Shown: positions 46,775 through 59,234 of the stretch, piece after piece | Numbering within the stretch: the first letter of the stretch is position 1 | How the letters are laid out: the number at the start of each line of letters is the position of its first letter | Notes under the pieces: model-generated | What the model saw: the letters and a program-made list of their open reading frames with translations, nothing else | Database searches by the model: none | What the model was told of the DNA's origin: nothing | Translations under genes and position numbers: made by a program | Assembly: GCF_900660675.1 (NCBI RefSeq) | Contig: NZ_LR215039.1 | Span: 186,001-250,000, forward strand | DNA from: Mycoplasmopsis columboralis | GTDB lineage: Bacteria; Bacillota_I; Bacilli_A; Mycoplasmatales; Metamycoplasmataceae | Reading direction: 5' to 3' | DNA length: 64,000 nt

Positions 46775-49489
46775 TTATTCTGCATCTTCTAAAGTTACGA
46801 TCTCTTTTTTAGGTTTTTTACCTTCAAAAAGAACTTCGTAAATGTCATCATAAGTCTCTACAGGAATATATACTAACTTACTTTTAATTTCATTTGGAAC
46901 TTTAAGTAAGTTTCTTTGATTATCAGCTGGAATAAATACGTACTTGATTTTTTGTTGGTAAGCTGCAAATGATTTTTCTCTAAGACCACCAATTTCAAGA
47001 ACTCTTCCCCTTAGTGTAATTTCACCAGTCATTGCGTATTTTGTAGATACTGGATGGTTTTTAATTGCTGATAAAATCGCGGTTGTAAAGGTAACTCCAG
47101 CAGAAGGTCCATCTTTTGGAGTAGCTCCTTCAGGAACGTGAATGTGTAATACTTTATCCTCAAAGTTGAAATCTTCAATCCCAAAACGTTTTGCATTTGC
47201 TCTAACATATGAAAGTGAGATCACGGCTGATTCTTGCATTACTTCTTTGAGTGAACCGGTTAATTTTAATTCACCTTTACCTGGGAAAATATTAACTTCA
47301 ATTTGTAATGAAGACCCTCCATATGAAGTGTAAGCAAGTCCATTAACAACACCAGCTCCATATTCAGGTTCTGGTTTTTCAGTATTGAAAATAATTGGAC
47401 CTAAAAACTCATCAAGAACAGCAGGAGTAATTTCAAATTCAGTAATTTTTTGATCAAACTCACTTAATTTACTAATTTTACGGGCTATTTTATCCAAAAC
47501 TTTTTTAAGTCCACGCACTCCACTTTCACGAGTGTAATGTTTGATAATGTATTCAAGCATTTCATCAGATACTTTAAACAAGTTTTCATTAATGTATGAT
47601 TGTTCAATTACTTTAGCAAGTAAGTGCTTACGAGCAATTTGCATTTTTTCACTTAATGTATAAGCAGGAACATCAATTAATTCAACACGGTCTAATAAAG
47701 CCTCAGGAATTCCTTCATAATAGTTGGCTGTTGCAATAAAAATAACTTTTGAAAGATCATATTCATGTTCAAGATAGTGATCTTGGAATTTTGTATTTTG
47801 CTCAGGATCTAACACTTCAAGCATTGCACTAGCTGGATCTCCTTTAATGGCATCAGAAGACATTTTATCAATTTCATCAAGCAAAATAATTGGGTTAGAT
47901 ACTTTAGCTTTTTGAATGGCTTTAATAATTTTTCCAGGCATAGCTCCAACGTAAGTTTTTCTATGTCCACGAATTTCAGCTTCATCACGTACTCCCCCTA
48001 AAGAAACTTTTACCATTTTACGCCCTAGCGCCTCAGCAATAGCTTTAGTTAGAGAGGTTTTTCCAGTTCCTGGAGGACCAATTAAAGTTAAAATTGGTAC
48101 ATTGTTAAATGATTGCAATTCATTTTGATTGTCTTTAAACAAAGTTAAGTCAATTTCAGTGTTTTTATCAACTGAGATTTTCTTTTTATCTTTATCAGCT
48201 GTCATACGTTTTGCTTTTATTAAAACAGCAATATGTTCAATGATTCTGTCTTTAACTTCTTTAAGTCCGTAGTGATATTTATCTAAAGTTTTTTGAACTT
48301 TTTCAATGTCAAGTTTTTCTTTTTGAGTGATTCTTCAAGGAAGTTTTTTCATTAACTCAATATAAGTTTTAGTGATATTAACTTCTGGAGAAGTAATCAT
48401 CATTTCTGAGATACGATTAGTTTCTTTTTCGATTGATTTTTGAATTCAAATCGGATATCTTTTTGACATTTTTGGATTTTTAAGAAGTTCTTGATATTCA
48501 TCAAGATCTTCATCTTTAGATACCATTTCTTTAAGAGTTTTATATCTCTCTCTAAGCATGTAATCATCTTGTTGTTCATTAAGTTTAGTTGCAATTTTAC
48601 GATTGATTCTATGCTCAATTGACGCAATATAAAGAACAGATTGTTGAACCATTTTTAAAAATTCTATAAATGAATCTCAATGGTATTCGTATAAAAATTT
48701 GTACTTTACAATATCAGCTGCAACTAACTTACTCAAGAAACTTAAAATGGTAAATTCAGTATCAAAACTTTTCTTAGGTTCGCCATCGCTTAAATAAGCT
48801 GGGTAATCATTCATAAACTGTAATACTGATTTTACAGTTGTTGGAGTGTCTAAAGAATGTTGAAATCTTTGGAACAAATTACTTGTAAAATCTCCTTTAC
48901 CAGAAGGATATTTGTCTAACAATTCTTTAAAATATTCTCTAAAGTTTTCTTTTTTGAAGTCTTTTGCATGGCTTTCAAAATCAGCATAAATAACTGCTTC
49001 TCAATCAATTTTTCCACTTACTTGATTTTTTAAAATTACTTCTTCAGAGTTATCTTGATCTAATTTAATTAACGAAGTAGCTGATTTAATTTTGTCCACT
49101 TCAAAAGGAGCTAAAACTTTATATACTAAAGAACGTTTATCTCCATATTTTAAAACCTCAATTAATTTAGCATAAATTCCGTTTTTATATAAATCTAATC
49201 CAGTGTCTTCATCCCGGCCTAATTGCAATTCACGCATACTTTCATTAGCATCTGGATAACTTTCAAAATTCCCTGCCCGATATAAAATAACAAATCCTGC
49301 TGATAAATCATGCTCATGGTTTTCATTTGATTTAGTAATTAAATTTAGTCGTGCAGCATTAGCAGGTTCTTGTTTAAGATCGATAGTAAAAGTATGGATT
49401 GCTCCAGGATAAGCTACATTATCCATATCTGTTGTTAGATATAAGGCTTTATGCATATCGATTTCGTAAATGTCTTGTTTTTTTGTCAT
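46775..49489 (-). CDS. lon: ATP-dependent protease Lon
   Basis: 904 aa joined across TGA. The N-terminal substrate domain is divergent, with the extended [20 protein letters not shown]. Walker [10 protein letters not shown] is near residue 471, then [20 protein letters not shown], and the protease domain has PKDGPSAGV with Ser796 and Lys839 (43 apart, as in other Lons). It is the main soluble ATP protease in mollicutes. GGGGAG precedes the ATG, and the gene lies 12 bases after leuS in the same operon. Confidence 0.96.
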
Positions 49490-49501
49490 TAGTCTCCCCT
49501 T

Positions 49502-51835
<2,334 letters not shown>

Positions 51836-51850
51836 ATAGGCTCCTTAAAA

Positions 51851-52687
51851 TTAATAAAAAATATTGTGTTTTTTCTTGATATTGGTAATAAAATGTGTTT
51901 TTCAATCTGTCATTCAAATTAGAGAAATAACTACTAAGTTTAGCAATAAATTCAATAAGTTGAAAACAAAGTAAAGCACATACGATCCAGCATAATAATT
52001 ATCAATATTAAAGAAAATAACTTTAAAGTTTTTATAAGCATCAATGACGCTTTCAAATGAAAAAGGTATTTTCAATAAGAGTTTAAAATAAAGTAAATTA
52101 ACAAAAAAAGTATTTAAAGTTGATAAAAGAAAAATGGTAATTATCAAAGTACTAGCAACTGAAAATAAGTAAATAATTCATTGTCTTTTTAACAAATGCT
52201 TAGAACACTGTGGAGTGCCAAATCTGTTTTTGGTAAATCTAAAAATGTATTTGAAACTATAAATTTGTATAAACACAAAAATCAAATGCATCATTAGTAA
52301 GTTAAATTGTCCCAAATAGCGGATATCAAAACTTTCTGATGAAGGAATAAATAAAGGCGAAATTAAAAAATTAATAAAGATAATTCCAAGTCCATATTTT
52401 CAACCCACTAAATAAAAACCAAATAATATCGGAATAAGTGAAAAATTAAATTGTAAAAAACTAAAAACTGTTGGAGTAAATTTGCTAAAAGCACTAAAAA
52501 GCAATGCTAAAGCTAAAACTAAACCTGAAGTGGCTATTTTGGAAATGTCACGATAATCATTAACGCCATATTTAATGTAGTTATTTGGTGAGTAATCTTT
52601 TAAGGTTGAAGTATTAGATTTTAAAAAATGTCCGCTAATGTTTTTATCAATGCAACAATGCGATTTTCGTTTTGTTTTCTTCCTCAT
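51851..52687 (-). CDS. ECF transporter S component-like membrane protein
   Basis: 278 aa with a basic N-terminal tail (MRKKTKRKSHCC) and about six membrane helices. The first helix reads ISKIATSGLVLALALLFSAF, the usual opening of ECF S components, which bind a vitamin or base for uptake with a shared energizing module. Its ATG overlaps the upp stop (TAATG). That coupling suggests uracil or another pyrimidine as substrate, by inference only. leuS and lon follow in the operon. Confidence 0.72.
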
Positions 52688-53313
52688 TACTTAGTTCCAA
52701 ATATTCTATCACCAGCATCTCCAAGTCCTGGTTGAATATATCCTTTTTCATTTAATTTTTCATCTAAAGCTGCCAGGTAAATTTTAAATTCACTTCCAAA
52801 ATGTTGCTCAACGTTTTTTACCCCTTGTTCCACTCCAACTAAGCAAACTAATTCAATATCAGTAAAACCGTGTTTAAATAAAGTTGAAATAGCATCTACT
52901 GCTGAATTACCAGTTGCTAGCATTGGATCAACAACAATAATTTTAGAATCTTTGCTTACTTCAGGCATTTTGTAAAAATATTCTACTGGTTGCAAGGTTT
53001 CTTCGTTTCGGTAAATTCCAATATGTCCAACTCTTGCTTGAGGCATAAGTTGAATCAATCCATCAACCATTCCCAATCCGGCTCTTAAAATAGGAACAAT
53101 AATAATTTCTTTATCAAAATCTTTTCCAACAAAAGTTTCATTTAAAGGAGTAATAATAGTTTTGTCTTTAGTTTGATATTCACGCATAATTTCGTACACC
53201 ATCAATGAAGCTATTTCATTGAGATTGTTTTTAAAACCTAAATGATCAGTGTGCACTGAACGCATTTTAGTTAATTTGATGTCTATTAAAGGGTGTGAAA
53301 GTACTTTTAACAT
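52687..53313 (-). CDS. upp: Uracil phosphoribosyltransferase
   Basis: 208 aa; makes UMP from uracil and PRPP. The PRPP-binding loop is VDPMLATGNSAVDAI, with VPILRAGLGMVDGL before it and ending LGDAGDRIFGTK. Typical length and no TGA codons. AAAAGGAG precedes the ATG, and the promoter TATAAT is at 53346-53351. It is the first gene of upp-S component-leuS-lon. Confidence 0.97.
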   Translation of the reverse strand: MLKVLSHPLIDIKLTKMRSVHTDHLGFKNNLNEIASLMVYEIMREYQTKDKTIITPLNETFVGKDFDKEIIIVPILRAGLGMVDGLIQLMPQARVGHIGIYRNEETLQPVEYFYKMPEVSKDSKIIVVDPMLATGNSAVDAISTLFKHGFTDIELVCLVGVEQGVKNVEQHFGSEFKIYLAALDEKLNEKGYIQPGLGDAGDRIFGTK

Positions 53314-53345
53314 TATGCTCCTTTTTAGTAATTTATTTTTAATAA

Positions 53346-53351
53346 ATTATA
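53346..53351 (-). promoter_or_regulatory. -10 box of the upp operon
   Basis: TATAAT on the minus strand, about 32 bases before the upp ATG, with a proper ribosome-binding site between them. Confidence 0.55.
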
Positions 53352-53361
53352 CTTTTAAAAA

Positions 53362-53398
53362 ATAAAAAAACGAATAGTTTTTAAGAGAGTTATTCGTT
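53362..53398 (-). terminator. Second terminator after mscL
   Basis: AACGAATA / TATTCGTT stem (53369-53376 and 53391-53398), loop of 14, then T7 on the minus strand. Confidence 0.7.
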
Positions 53399-53410
53399 GA
53401 TTTTTTGGAC

Positions 53411-53434
53411 AAAAAAAAGACCAAATTAGGTCTT
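53411..53434 (-). terminator. First terminator after mscL
   Basis: Stem AAGACC / GGTCTT (53417-53422 and 53429-53434) followed by T6 on the minus strand. Its first arm overlaps the mscL stop codon. Confidence 0.8.
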
Positions 53435-53855
53435 ATTTTTTTGACATTTTTGAGTTAAGTGCTTTAAGCTCTTCTAAGATTAATTGTTCTGTAGTAAGAG
53501 CTGGTGCAACCACTTCTTCTTTAACTGGGTTTTTAGCTAATTTTCTTTGTTCTCTGTATCTAACAATTAAGAAGTATCCAACTAAGAATACAAATACAAA
53601 GAATGTAACAATTACAAAGTAAATTAAAACACCAATAAATCTTCCGTATTTGATTGCTCCGTAAGCAAGACCATCTAAATCTTGTTTTCCTACAACATTA
53701 GCAATAGCACCCATTAAAATGTCATTTGCAAAAGATGAAACAACAGCTCCAAAAACGGTACCTAAAATGAAAGCTACCGCTAACATTACTATGTTACCTT
53801 TTTTAAGTTGTCCTTTCGCATCCTTTACAGCTAGTGTAAATAAATTCTTTTTCAT
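53433..53855 (-). CDS. mscL: Large-conductance mechanosensitive channel MscL
   Basis: 140 aa; releases solutes on sudden hypo-osmotic stress. It starts MKKNLFTLAVKDAKGQLKKG, followed by the first helix NIVMLAVAFILGTVFGAVVS with the family pattern, an external loop, the second helix GVLIYFVIVTFFVFVFLVGY and a cytoplasmic helix. Last gene of mutM-isochorismatase-smr-mscL, 8 bases after smr. Confidence 0.93.
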   Translation of the reverse strand: MKKNLFTLAVKDAKGQLKKGNIVMLAVAFILGTVFGAVVSSFANDILMGAIANVVGKQDLDGLAYGAIKYGRFIGVLIYFVIVTFFVFVFLVGYFLIVRYREQRKLAKNPVKEEVVAPALTTEQLILEELKALNSKMSKK

Positions 53856-53863
53856 AGACTTGA

Positions 53864-54187
53864 TTATATACTATCTTTAAATTTTTCAAAAATTTCTTCT
53901 ATATTTTTTTGATCATCAGAATTTGAATAATTTTCTTCACCAAAATAAATATTATCTTCTTGAATATAAGCTAATATTGCTCCATTTTTATTAACATATT
54001 CTCAATCGATAAAATTTTGATCAAGTAAATAGGTAGTATTTGTTTTTAGTGTTTGAGTTCCTTTTCCTGTAATAAACAAAACAGTATCAACTTTATAAGT
54101 TTTTAATTCTTCAATTAGAAATAAAATTTTACTTTGAGCACTTTCTCAAGTAAGACCATGTAAATCTATTTGTATATTTTTAGACAT
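53864..54187 (-). CDS. Smr domain protein, 107 aa
   Basis: Reads MSKNIQIDLHGLTWESAQSK, with the DLHG start motif, and then VDTVLFITGKGTQTLKTNTT, with the TGKG motif of the small MutS-related nuclease domain. Smr domains cut nucleic acids, and some act on mRNA or branched DNA. Here it is a stand-alone domain. The ATG overlaps the isochorismatase-like stop by one base (TAATG). Confidence 0.8.
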
Positions 54188-54741
54188 TAAATAATTTTAA
54201 TTCCTGCTTGTTGCATTACTTTTAAAGCAAAATCATGAAATTCTTTAGCATTGTGGTTTGGACTATCGAAAGTAGCAACCAATGAAGAATCAACAACAAT
54301 ATCTTTATTCATAGAAATTTTATTAAAGTATGTTCTCATTGATAAGGCTAATTGAAGTACGCATATATCTGTACAGCAACCCATCAATTCAAATTGATCA
54401 TATTTTTCAAAAATGTGTGAATTATTTTTTGAATCTCTTTTTTGAAGTAATTCCCAAAAAGCATTAGTGGTATTTTTGTAATACAAATTATCTGAATTTA
54501 CAAATTCTTGCAATTCTTCAACAATTTCAGCTTCTTGCGAATTAATTGCACAATGAAGGGGATAAATTTGCATTTCTAAATCTTCTTCTGAATGTGCATC
54601 GGCAATAAAAATCACATCATCTCCTCTTGAAAGTTTTTTGTAAATTCCTGGGATGATTTTATTGACATTTTCGCTTGCTAAAGGACCGAATTTAGCAAAT
54701 CCATTAAGCATATCAATAACAATAATTAACTTATTTTTCAT
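54187..54741 (-). CDS. Isochorismatase-like cysteine hydrolase (nicotinamidase type)
   Basis: 184 aa, alpha/beta hydrolase of the isochorismatase/nicotinamidase superfamily. The catalytic Asp is in IIVIDMLNGFAKFG and the nucleophile Cys is in the GCCTDICVLQ motif; ADAH supplies the metal-site Asp/His. It may convert nicotinamide to nicotinate for nadE, but the motif does not fix the substrate. It overlaps mutM by 11 bases. Confidence 0.82.
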   Translation of the reverse strand: MKNKLIIVIDMLNGFAKFGPLASENVNKIIPGIYKKLSRGDDVIFIADAHSEEDLEMQIYPLHCAINSQEAEIVEELQEFVNSDNLYYKNTTNAFWELLQKRDSKNNSHIFEKYDQFELMGCCTDICVLQLALSMRTYFNKISMNKDIVVDSSLVATFDSPNHNAKEFHDFALKVMQQAGIKII

Positions 54742-55591
54742 ATGGATCCTTTTGACATACCGGACAATAACTTGTTCCTCTTCCGTTTGGTTTAAAATCT
54801 AGTTTTACTTTTTTGATTTCGGATTTTTTGCATTTTAAGCAAACTTTTTTGGCTTGTCCATAAACTTTAAGTTCATTTTGAAAAGTTCCAACCACTCCAT
54901 TAACTGCCTTATATGAGTGAACCGAACTGCCTCCCCGCACAATACTTGCGTCCATAATTTCTTGGGCGGCTTGTAAAATTTCTTTAAGTTTGTTTTTAGA
55001 AATGTCTTTAGCTTTAGTCATTGGAAAAACATTACAATGATAAAGCGATTCATCAGCATAAATATTTCCAATCCCTAAAATAAGCGATTGATCAAGCAAA
55101 ATGGTTTTAATTGACTTATTTGATTTTTGCAATTTCGCATAAAGTTCATCAACGTTAACAAATGCTGGAAGTTGAGCTAAATTTTTAAGTTCATGAACGC
55201 TTTTATCTTTAAGAGAAGCATCAATGATTTCAAAACTTCCAAATTTACGAGTATCGTTATAAGCCAAAACAATATTATCACTTAAGTAAAAATATAAATA
55301 ATCATGCTTATAATGATAATTTTCAAGCACTTTAGGATCACGTAAATAGTATTTTCCTTCCATTCTTAAATGTGATAGCATACGTTTATTATTGCTAAGA
55401 TTAAATACTAAAAATTTTCCAGTATTGGAAATATCTTCGATTGTTTCTCCTTTAAGAAAGCTAACAAACTCATCAAGTGAGGCGTTTTTAATAAACTTTG
55501 GGTCCCAAATTTTTAAATCTAAAATCTTCTTACCCTTAACTTCTGTTTGGAGGGTTTTTCTTACAACTGTAACTTCTGGATATTCTGGCAT
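54731..55591 (-). CDS. mutM: Formamidopyrimidine-DNA glycosylase MutM
   Basis: 286 aa; removes 8-oxoguanine and related bases. The start MPEYPEVTVVRKTLQ supplies the catalytic N-terminal Pro2 and Glu3, then the H2TH region LGIGNIYADESLYHC and a C-terminal zinc finger with CLKCKK and YCPVCQ. Its mRNA is predicted to be leaderless, with TATAAT 9 bases before ATG. Confidence 0.96.
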   Translation of the reverse strand: MPEYPEVTVVRKTLQTEVKGKKILDLKIWDPKFIKNASLDEFVSFLKGETIEDISNTGKFLVFNLSNNKRMLSHLRMEGKYYLRDPKVLENYHYKHDYLYFYLSDNIVLAYNDTRKFGSFEIIDASLKDKSVHELKNLAQLPAFVNVDELYAKLQKSNKSIKTILLDQSLILGIGNIYADESLYHCNVFPMTKAKDISKNKLKEILQAAQEIMDASIVRGGSSVHSYKAVNGVVGTFQNELKVYGQAKKVCLKCKKSEIKKVKLDFKPNGRGTSYCPVCQKDPYEK

Positions 55592-55600
55592 AGTTTTTTA

Positions 55601-55606
55601 ATTATA
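55601..55606 (-). promoter_or_regulatory. -10 box of the mutM operon, leaderless type
   Basis: TATAAT on the minus strand, 9 bases before the ATG at 55591; no ribosome-binding site. Confidence 0.55.
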
Positions 55607-55668
55607 TTAATTTATAGTTGTTTTGTTGTGAATTTCGTTATTTTATTTAAAATAATAATAATTAAAAG

Positions 55669-55690
55669 CAGTTTGCAAGAATGCAAACTG
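55669..55690. other. Isolated 9-bp hairpin in the divergent region
   Basis: CAGTTTGCA, loop AGAA, TGCAAACTG. No T-run on the plus side; on the minus side C and four T follow. It lies 53 bases before the start of the plus-strand membrane gene and 78 before mutM, so it may be a regulator binding site or a 5' leader hairpin. Confidence 0.5.
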
Positions 55691-55742
55691 TAAGTTAATT
55701 AAAATACCATTAAGTTTTAATTATTATTATAAAGAGAAGAAA

Positions 55743-56171
55743 ATGAAAAAAATATTAAATTACTTATTTGAACGTTTAAAATTTGAAATTAAACACTGAA
55801 AATTTTATGTCATTAACTTATTTTATATTCTACTATTTGGGATTATCTTACTAATTAGTGGTACTTCAAAATACAATTTTAAGATCCATAATTATTTAAT
55901 AAATGCTCTAATCATTGGTTTTGCAATTGTATTTTTACTTAATTTACTTGTAGTTGTTGCAAAAAATAGTTTCTTAAAAAACATCACTAAAAATAGACGT
56001 AAAGATCGCTTAGTAAGTTTAAATTCTAATGACCAAAAAATCTATCAAGCTTATTTAAAGGAATCTAAAAACAAAACAACTTCAAATGTGAGTTACAAAA
56101 GTTTTTATGCCTTTTTATGTGTTGGATTGTGAAGTTTTTTAGGAGTATTAATTAGTTATTTAAATTACTAA
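55743..56171 (+). CDS. Small membrane protein, 142 aa
   Basis: Starts MKKILNYLFERLKFEIKHWK, followed by three hydrophobic helices (about 21-40, 54-74 and 122-140) and a basic loop (KNRRKDRL). Read across two TGA codons. No family is recognised. Its stop overlaps the tsaC stop on the other strand by 4 bases. No ribosome-binding site is seen beyond GAAGAAA. Confidence 0.75.
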
Positions 56172-56638
56172 TCTCTAATGATAATTTCTCCATTTTTATC
56201 TAAATTTATTATTGTGCTGGCTTTATTAGAACCTTCTCCGAAGTCATGCACATTTTTAATTTGCGGAAAAATATCATTTGCTTGACTAATTTGAATTGGT
56301 TTATTTCCTGAGATATTCGCACTAGTTACATACATTGGTCCATATTGCTCTAAAAATTGTAATAATTGCTCGTTTTTAGGCATACGAAAACCTTGATCAT
56401 TAACAATGATGCTGTAAGCTCCGGGTCAATATTGTTGAGCAGTTTTTGTAGCTTTTTCAGTTCACTGAGGAAATTTTTGGGCTTGCTCTAAAGAAGCCAC
56501 TAAAATCATAATTTTCTTATTTAGTGGTCTTTGCTTTAGTTCATACAAAACTTTTAAAGTTTCTTCATTAACCGGACCTCCAACACCAGTGACTGTGTCG
56601 GTTGTAAAAATATGAATTTGTGCGAATTTATCTTTCAT
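56168..56638 (-). CDS. tsaC: L-threonylcarbamoyladenylate synthase (Sua5/TsaC)
   Basis: 156 aa, makes the intermediate of t6A in tRNA with TsaD. The start MKDKFAQIHIFTTDTVTGVG keeps the TDTVTG(V/L) site, followed by KQRPLNKKIMI, TEKATKTAQQYWPGAYSIIV, and YVTSANISGNKP. Short form, without the Sua5 C-terminal domain. Converges with the small membrane protein gene, with overlapping stops. It lies 6 bases downstream of the sigma-like gene. Confidence 0.9.
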
Positions 56639-56644
56639 AATATC

Positions 56645-57253
56645 CTAATAATCCAATTCTTGCGATTTTTTAATCTTTAAGTTGATTTTTTTAATGATTT
56701 TATTTTTTTGATAAGTAGAGTAAAATTGGGTTTCCTTTTTATCCTTATTAAGTAAATCAGTTATAAAATCCAATTCAACTTTACTGATGATTTTTTTCAA
56801 ATAGTCAATATCATAATATTTTCTTTCATCATTATTGCCGTTTGTATGATGATAAAAATAATTAATTTTGCCTAAATTAGTTAAATTGTTGGCGAGTTTT
56901 TCTTCAAAATCAAATTGTCTATTATTAACACTGTTAATATAATTGATCATTTTTAGTTTGATAGTGTTTCAAAAATAAGCCTCAAAAGGTAGTTGTAAAA
57001 AGTTTTTTCAGTTTTCAATAATATCAATTAAGATTGAATAAATATAATTTTGAATTTCTTCTTCACAAATTCCATTATTAAATGAATACAAATACAAAAC
57101 TTTTCGTGATAATGAACGAATTTTATATTTAACAAATTCATAAATAATACTAAGAAAATGAGAAAGTTTAATTTTTTCAAATTTATGCAATTCAAAGTAA
57201 TTTATAATTTCTTCTTTTAAATTTGCCCTATAAATATAGGTTTTATTTTTCAT
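56645..57253 (-). CDS. Putative sigma-70-like factor in the sigH position, 202 aa
   Basis: Unrecognised by strong motif. Residues about 25-120 are helical with pattern SLSRKVLYLYSFNNGICEEE, LIDIIENWKNFLQLPFEAYF and WNTIKLKMINYINSVNN, comparable to sigma region 2 (Phe/aromatic core, then Lys-rich helix). Residues about 157-200 (SKVELDFITDLLNKDKKETQ, then KIIKKINLKIKK) resemble the region 4 helix-turn-helix order. Context supports it: Bacillus has cysS-mrnC-rlmB-yacP-sigH and here the gene follows cysS-rlmB, overlapping rlmB by 11 bases. M. genitalium has one diverged alternative sigma (MG428). Not proven; it could be an unrelated helical protein. Confidence 0.5.
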
Positions 57254-57947
57254 TAATTTTTGACGCAAAATCAAAAAGAATAATTCCTGCTGCTACAGAT
57301 GCATTAAGTGATTGAACACTTCCGTATTGACGAATATAAATGTTCTGATCACAAACAGAAAGAACACCTTTAGAAATTCCGCTACCTTCATTACCAATAA
57401 TTAAAAGAGAAGGAGTATTGTAACTAACTTGTGTATGAGAAATTGCTTGAGGTGTTAAAGTAGTAGCGTAAGCTCAAAAACCGGCTTTTTTTAGTTTTGT
57501 TATAGCTGCACTAATTGAATTTACACGATAAAAATTCATATTCACAAATCCGCCACTTGAGACTTTTAATACTGTCGAATTAATATCACAGGAATTTTCT
57601 TTAGGATAAATAATGTCAGTAATTCCTGCTGCATTAGCACTCCGAATAATAGCTCCGAAATTGTGCGGATCTTGAATTTTATCTAAAACTAAAACTCCTT
57701 TAGGTTGTTTTTTGATTAAATAATTGATATCTAAATAATTTAAGTCTGACAAAAAAGCAACAAAACCTTGGTGGTTTTCATTAGTTAAGGAATCTAAATA
57801 TTTAGGTTCAACAATTTCTACAATATTTGTATTATTTTTAAAGTAATTCAAATTTTCTTTTTTAGAAATGAATATTTTTGAAATAGGTAAGTTATTCTGA
57901 AAAGCTTCAATAACGGAGTTCTTGCCGCTAATTGTTAATTTTTTCAT
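57243..57947 (-). CDS. rlmB: TrmH/SpoU family RNA 2'-O-methyltransferase (RlmB-like)
   Basis: 234 aa SPOUT enzyme. The N-terminal substrate-binding part MKKLTISGKNSVIEAFQNNL matches 23S G2251 methyltransferases. Catalytic motifs are LDKIQDPHNFGAIIRSANAA (motif 1, N-F-G-A-I-I-R), IIGNEGSGIS (motif 2) and SLNASVAAGIILFD (motif 3). It begins right after the cysS stop (TAG ATG) and overlaps the next gene by 11 bases. Confidence 0.92.
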
Positions 57948-59168
57948 CTAAAAAACCCCTTTCTTGATTAAAATGTTTCTAATTGCATCGCTTTCTGAAT
58001 ATTTTTTTTCTTTATTAAGTTGTTCTCATTGGCTGTAAAGTTGAACGCATTCAGCATAATTAAAATCTTTGAATTCAAAATTCATAGTGTCAAAAATTTG
58101 TTTTAAAGTAAAAGCTAAAACTAAATCATTTGCTGAGCCTTTAATTAACTCATGTACAATTGTCATAAATTTAGAAAAATTAAGTTCTAAAATCGCATTC
58201 ATTGCTTGATTATAAATTTCAGTATTAAATTCAGCATTACGCACTTGCAAATTAAACAATTTAAAATAGATCTTTCTAATTTTCAAAATTATTTTATTGG
58301 CATTGTGTATAGTATTTTCATCCAGATTAATAATTCCAGTTACTGAATTATTAAGCAAAATAAATTTATATATATCAGCACCATGAGTTTGAATAAAGTC
58401 TTTAGCTAAAACGACATTATTAAGTGATTTTGACATTTTAATACCATTTAAATTCAAGGTTCCGGTTCTAAGTCATTTTTTAGCGATAGGATTTCCTGTT
58501 AGAGCTTGAAATTGGATATTTTCATTTTCATGGTGAGGAAATGTTAAATCCATTCCTCCTCCATGCAAATCAACTCCACTTGAACCGAAATTTTTGTAAA
58601 TAAGAACACAGCACTCAGTATGTCATCCAGGACGTCCATTTCCGAAAATTGATTTATATTGAACACCTTTTTGAGTTTGTTTTCATAAAGCAAAATCTGC
58701 TTGATGTTTCTTTGAATAATTTGTGTCTTCAAAAACCATATTCTCGAGTTTCTGCTTTGAAACTTTTCCGTAATTATGTTTATTTTTGATAACATCAAAC
58801 CAAACATTATTTTGAGCATCTGCATAAGCATTTTTGCTTAATACTAAACTTTTAATAAAGTTTTGAATGTATTCCAAATTTTCAGTAACATATTCAATTT
58901 TTGAAATGGTATTGACATTTAAAAGTTTAAGTAATTCTAAATATTCTTGAGTGTATTTGTGCGCTATTGCTTCTTCGGTTGTATTTTCTGCAATTGCCCG
59001 ATTAATAATTTTGTCATCAATATCAGTGATGTTATGCACAAAAAAGAAATTTTTTCCTAAATTTCTTGCTGCTTTCAAGATCAAATCCATTGTTAAAATT
59101 GGTCGGATGTTACCAATATGAACGCTGTTGTAAACTGTTGGACCACACACATAAATTTTGTAAGACAT
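57948..59168 (-). CDS. cysS: Cysteinyl-tRNA synthetase
   Basis: 406 aa, joined across TGA. The start [20 protein letters not shown] has the Zn-ligand Cys and HIGN motif; KMSKS appears as [14 protein letters not shown]. It is shorter than E. coli CysRS (461) at the C-terminus. The mRNA is predicted leaderless, with TATAAT 8 bases before ATG. First gene of cysS-rlmB-sigma-like-tsaC, and diverges from argS. Confidence 0.96.
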
Positions 59169-59176
59169 AATATTAA

Positions 59177-59182
59177 ATTATA
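59177..59182 (-). promoter_or_regulatory. -10 box of the cysS operon, leaderless type
   Basis: TATAAT on the minus strand, 8 bases before the ATG at 59168. Confidence 0.55.
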
Positions 59183-59207
59183 TATCGTTTTGATAGCTTT
59201 TTTCTTA

Positions 59208-59213
59208 TATAAT
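59208..59213 (+). promoter_or_regulatory. -10 box of argS
   Basis: TATAAT 21 bases before the argS ATG, with AAAGGAG between, an ordinary leadered start. It is back-to-back with the leaderless cysS promoter. Confidence 0.6.
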
Positions 59214-59234
59214 TAAAAGACAAAAAGGAGCAAT

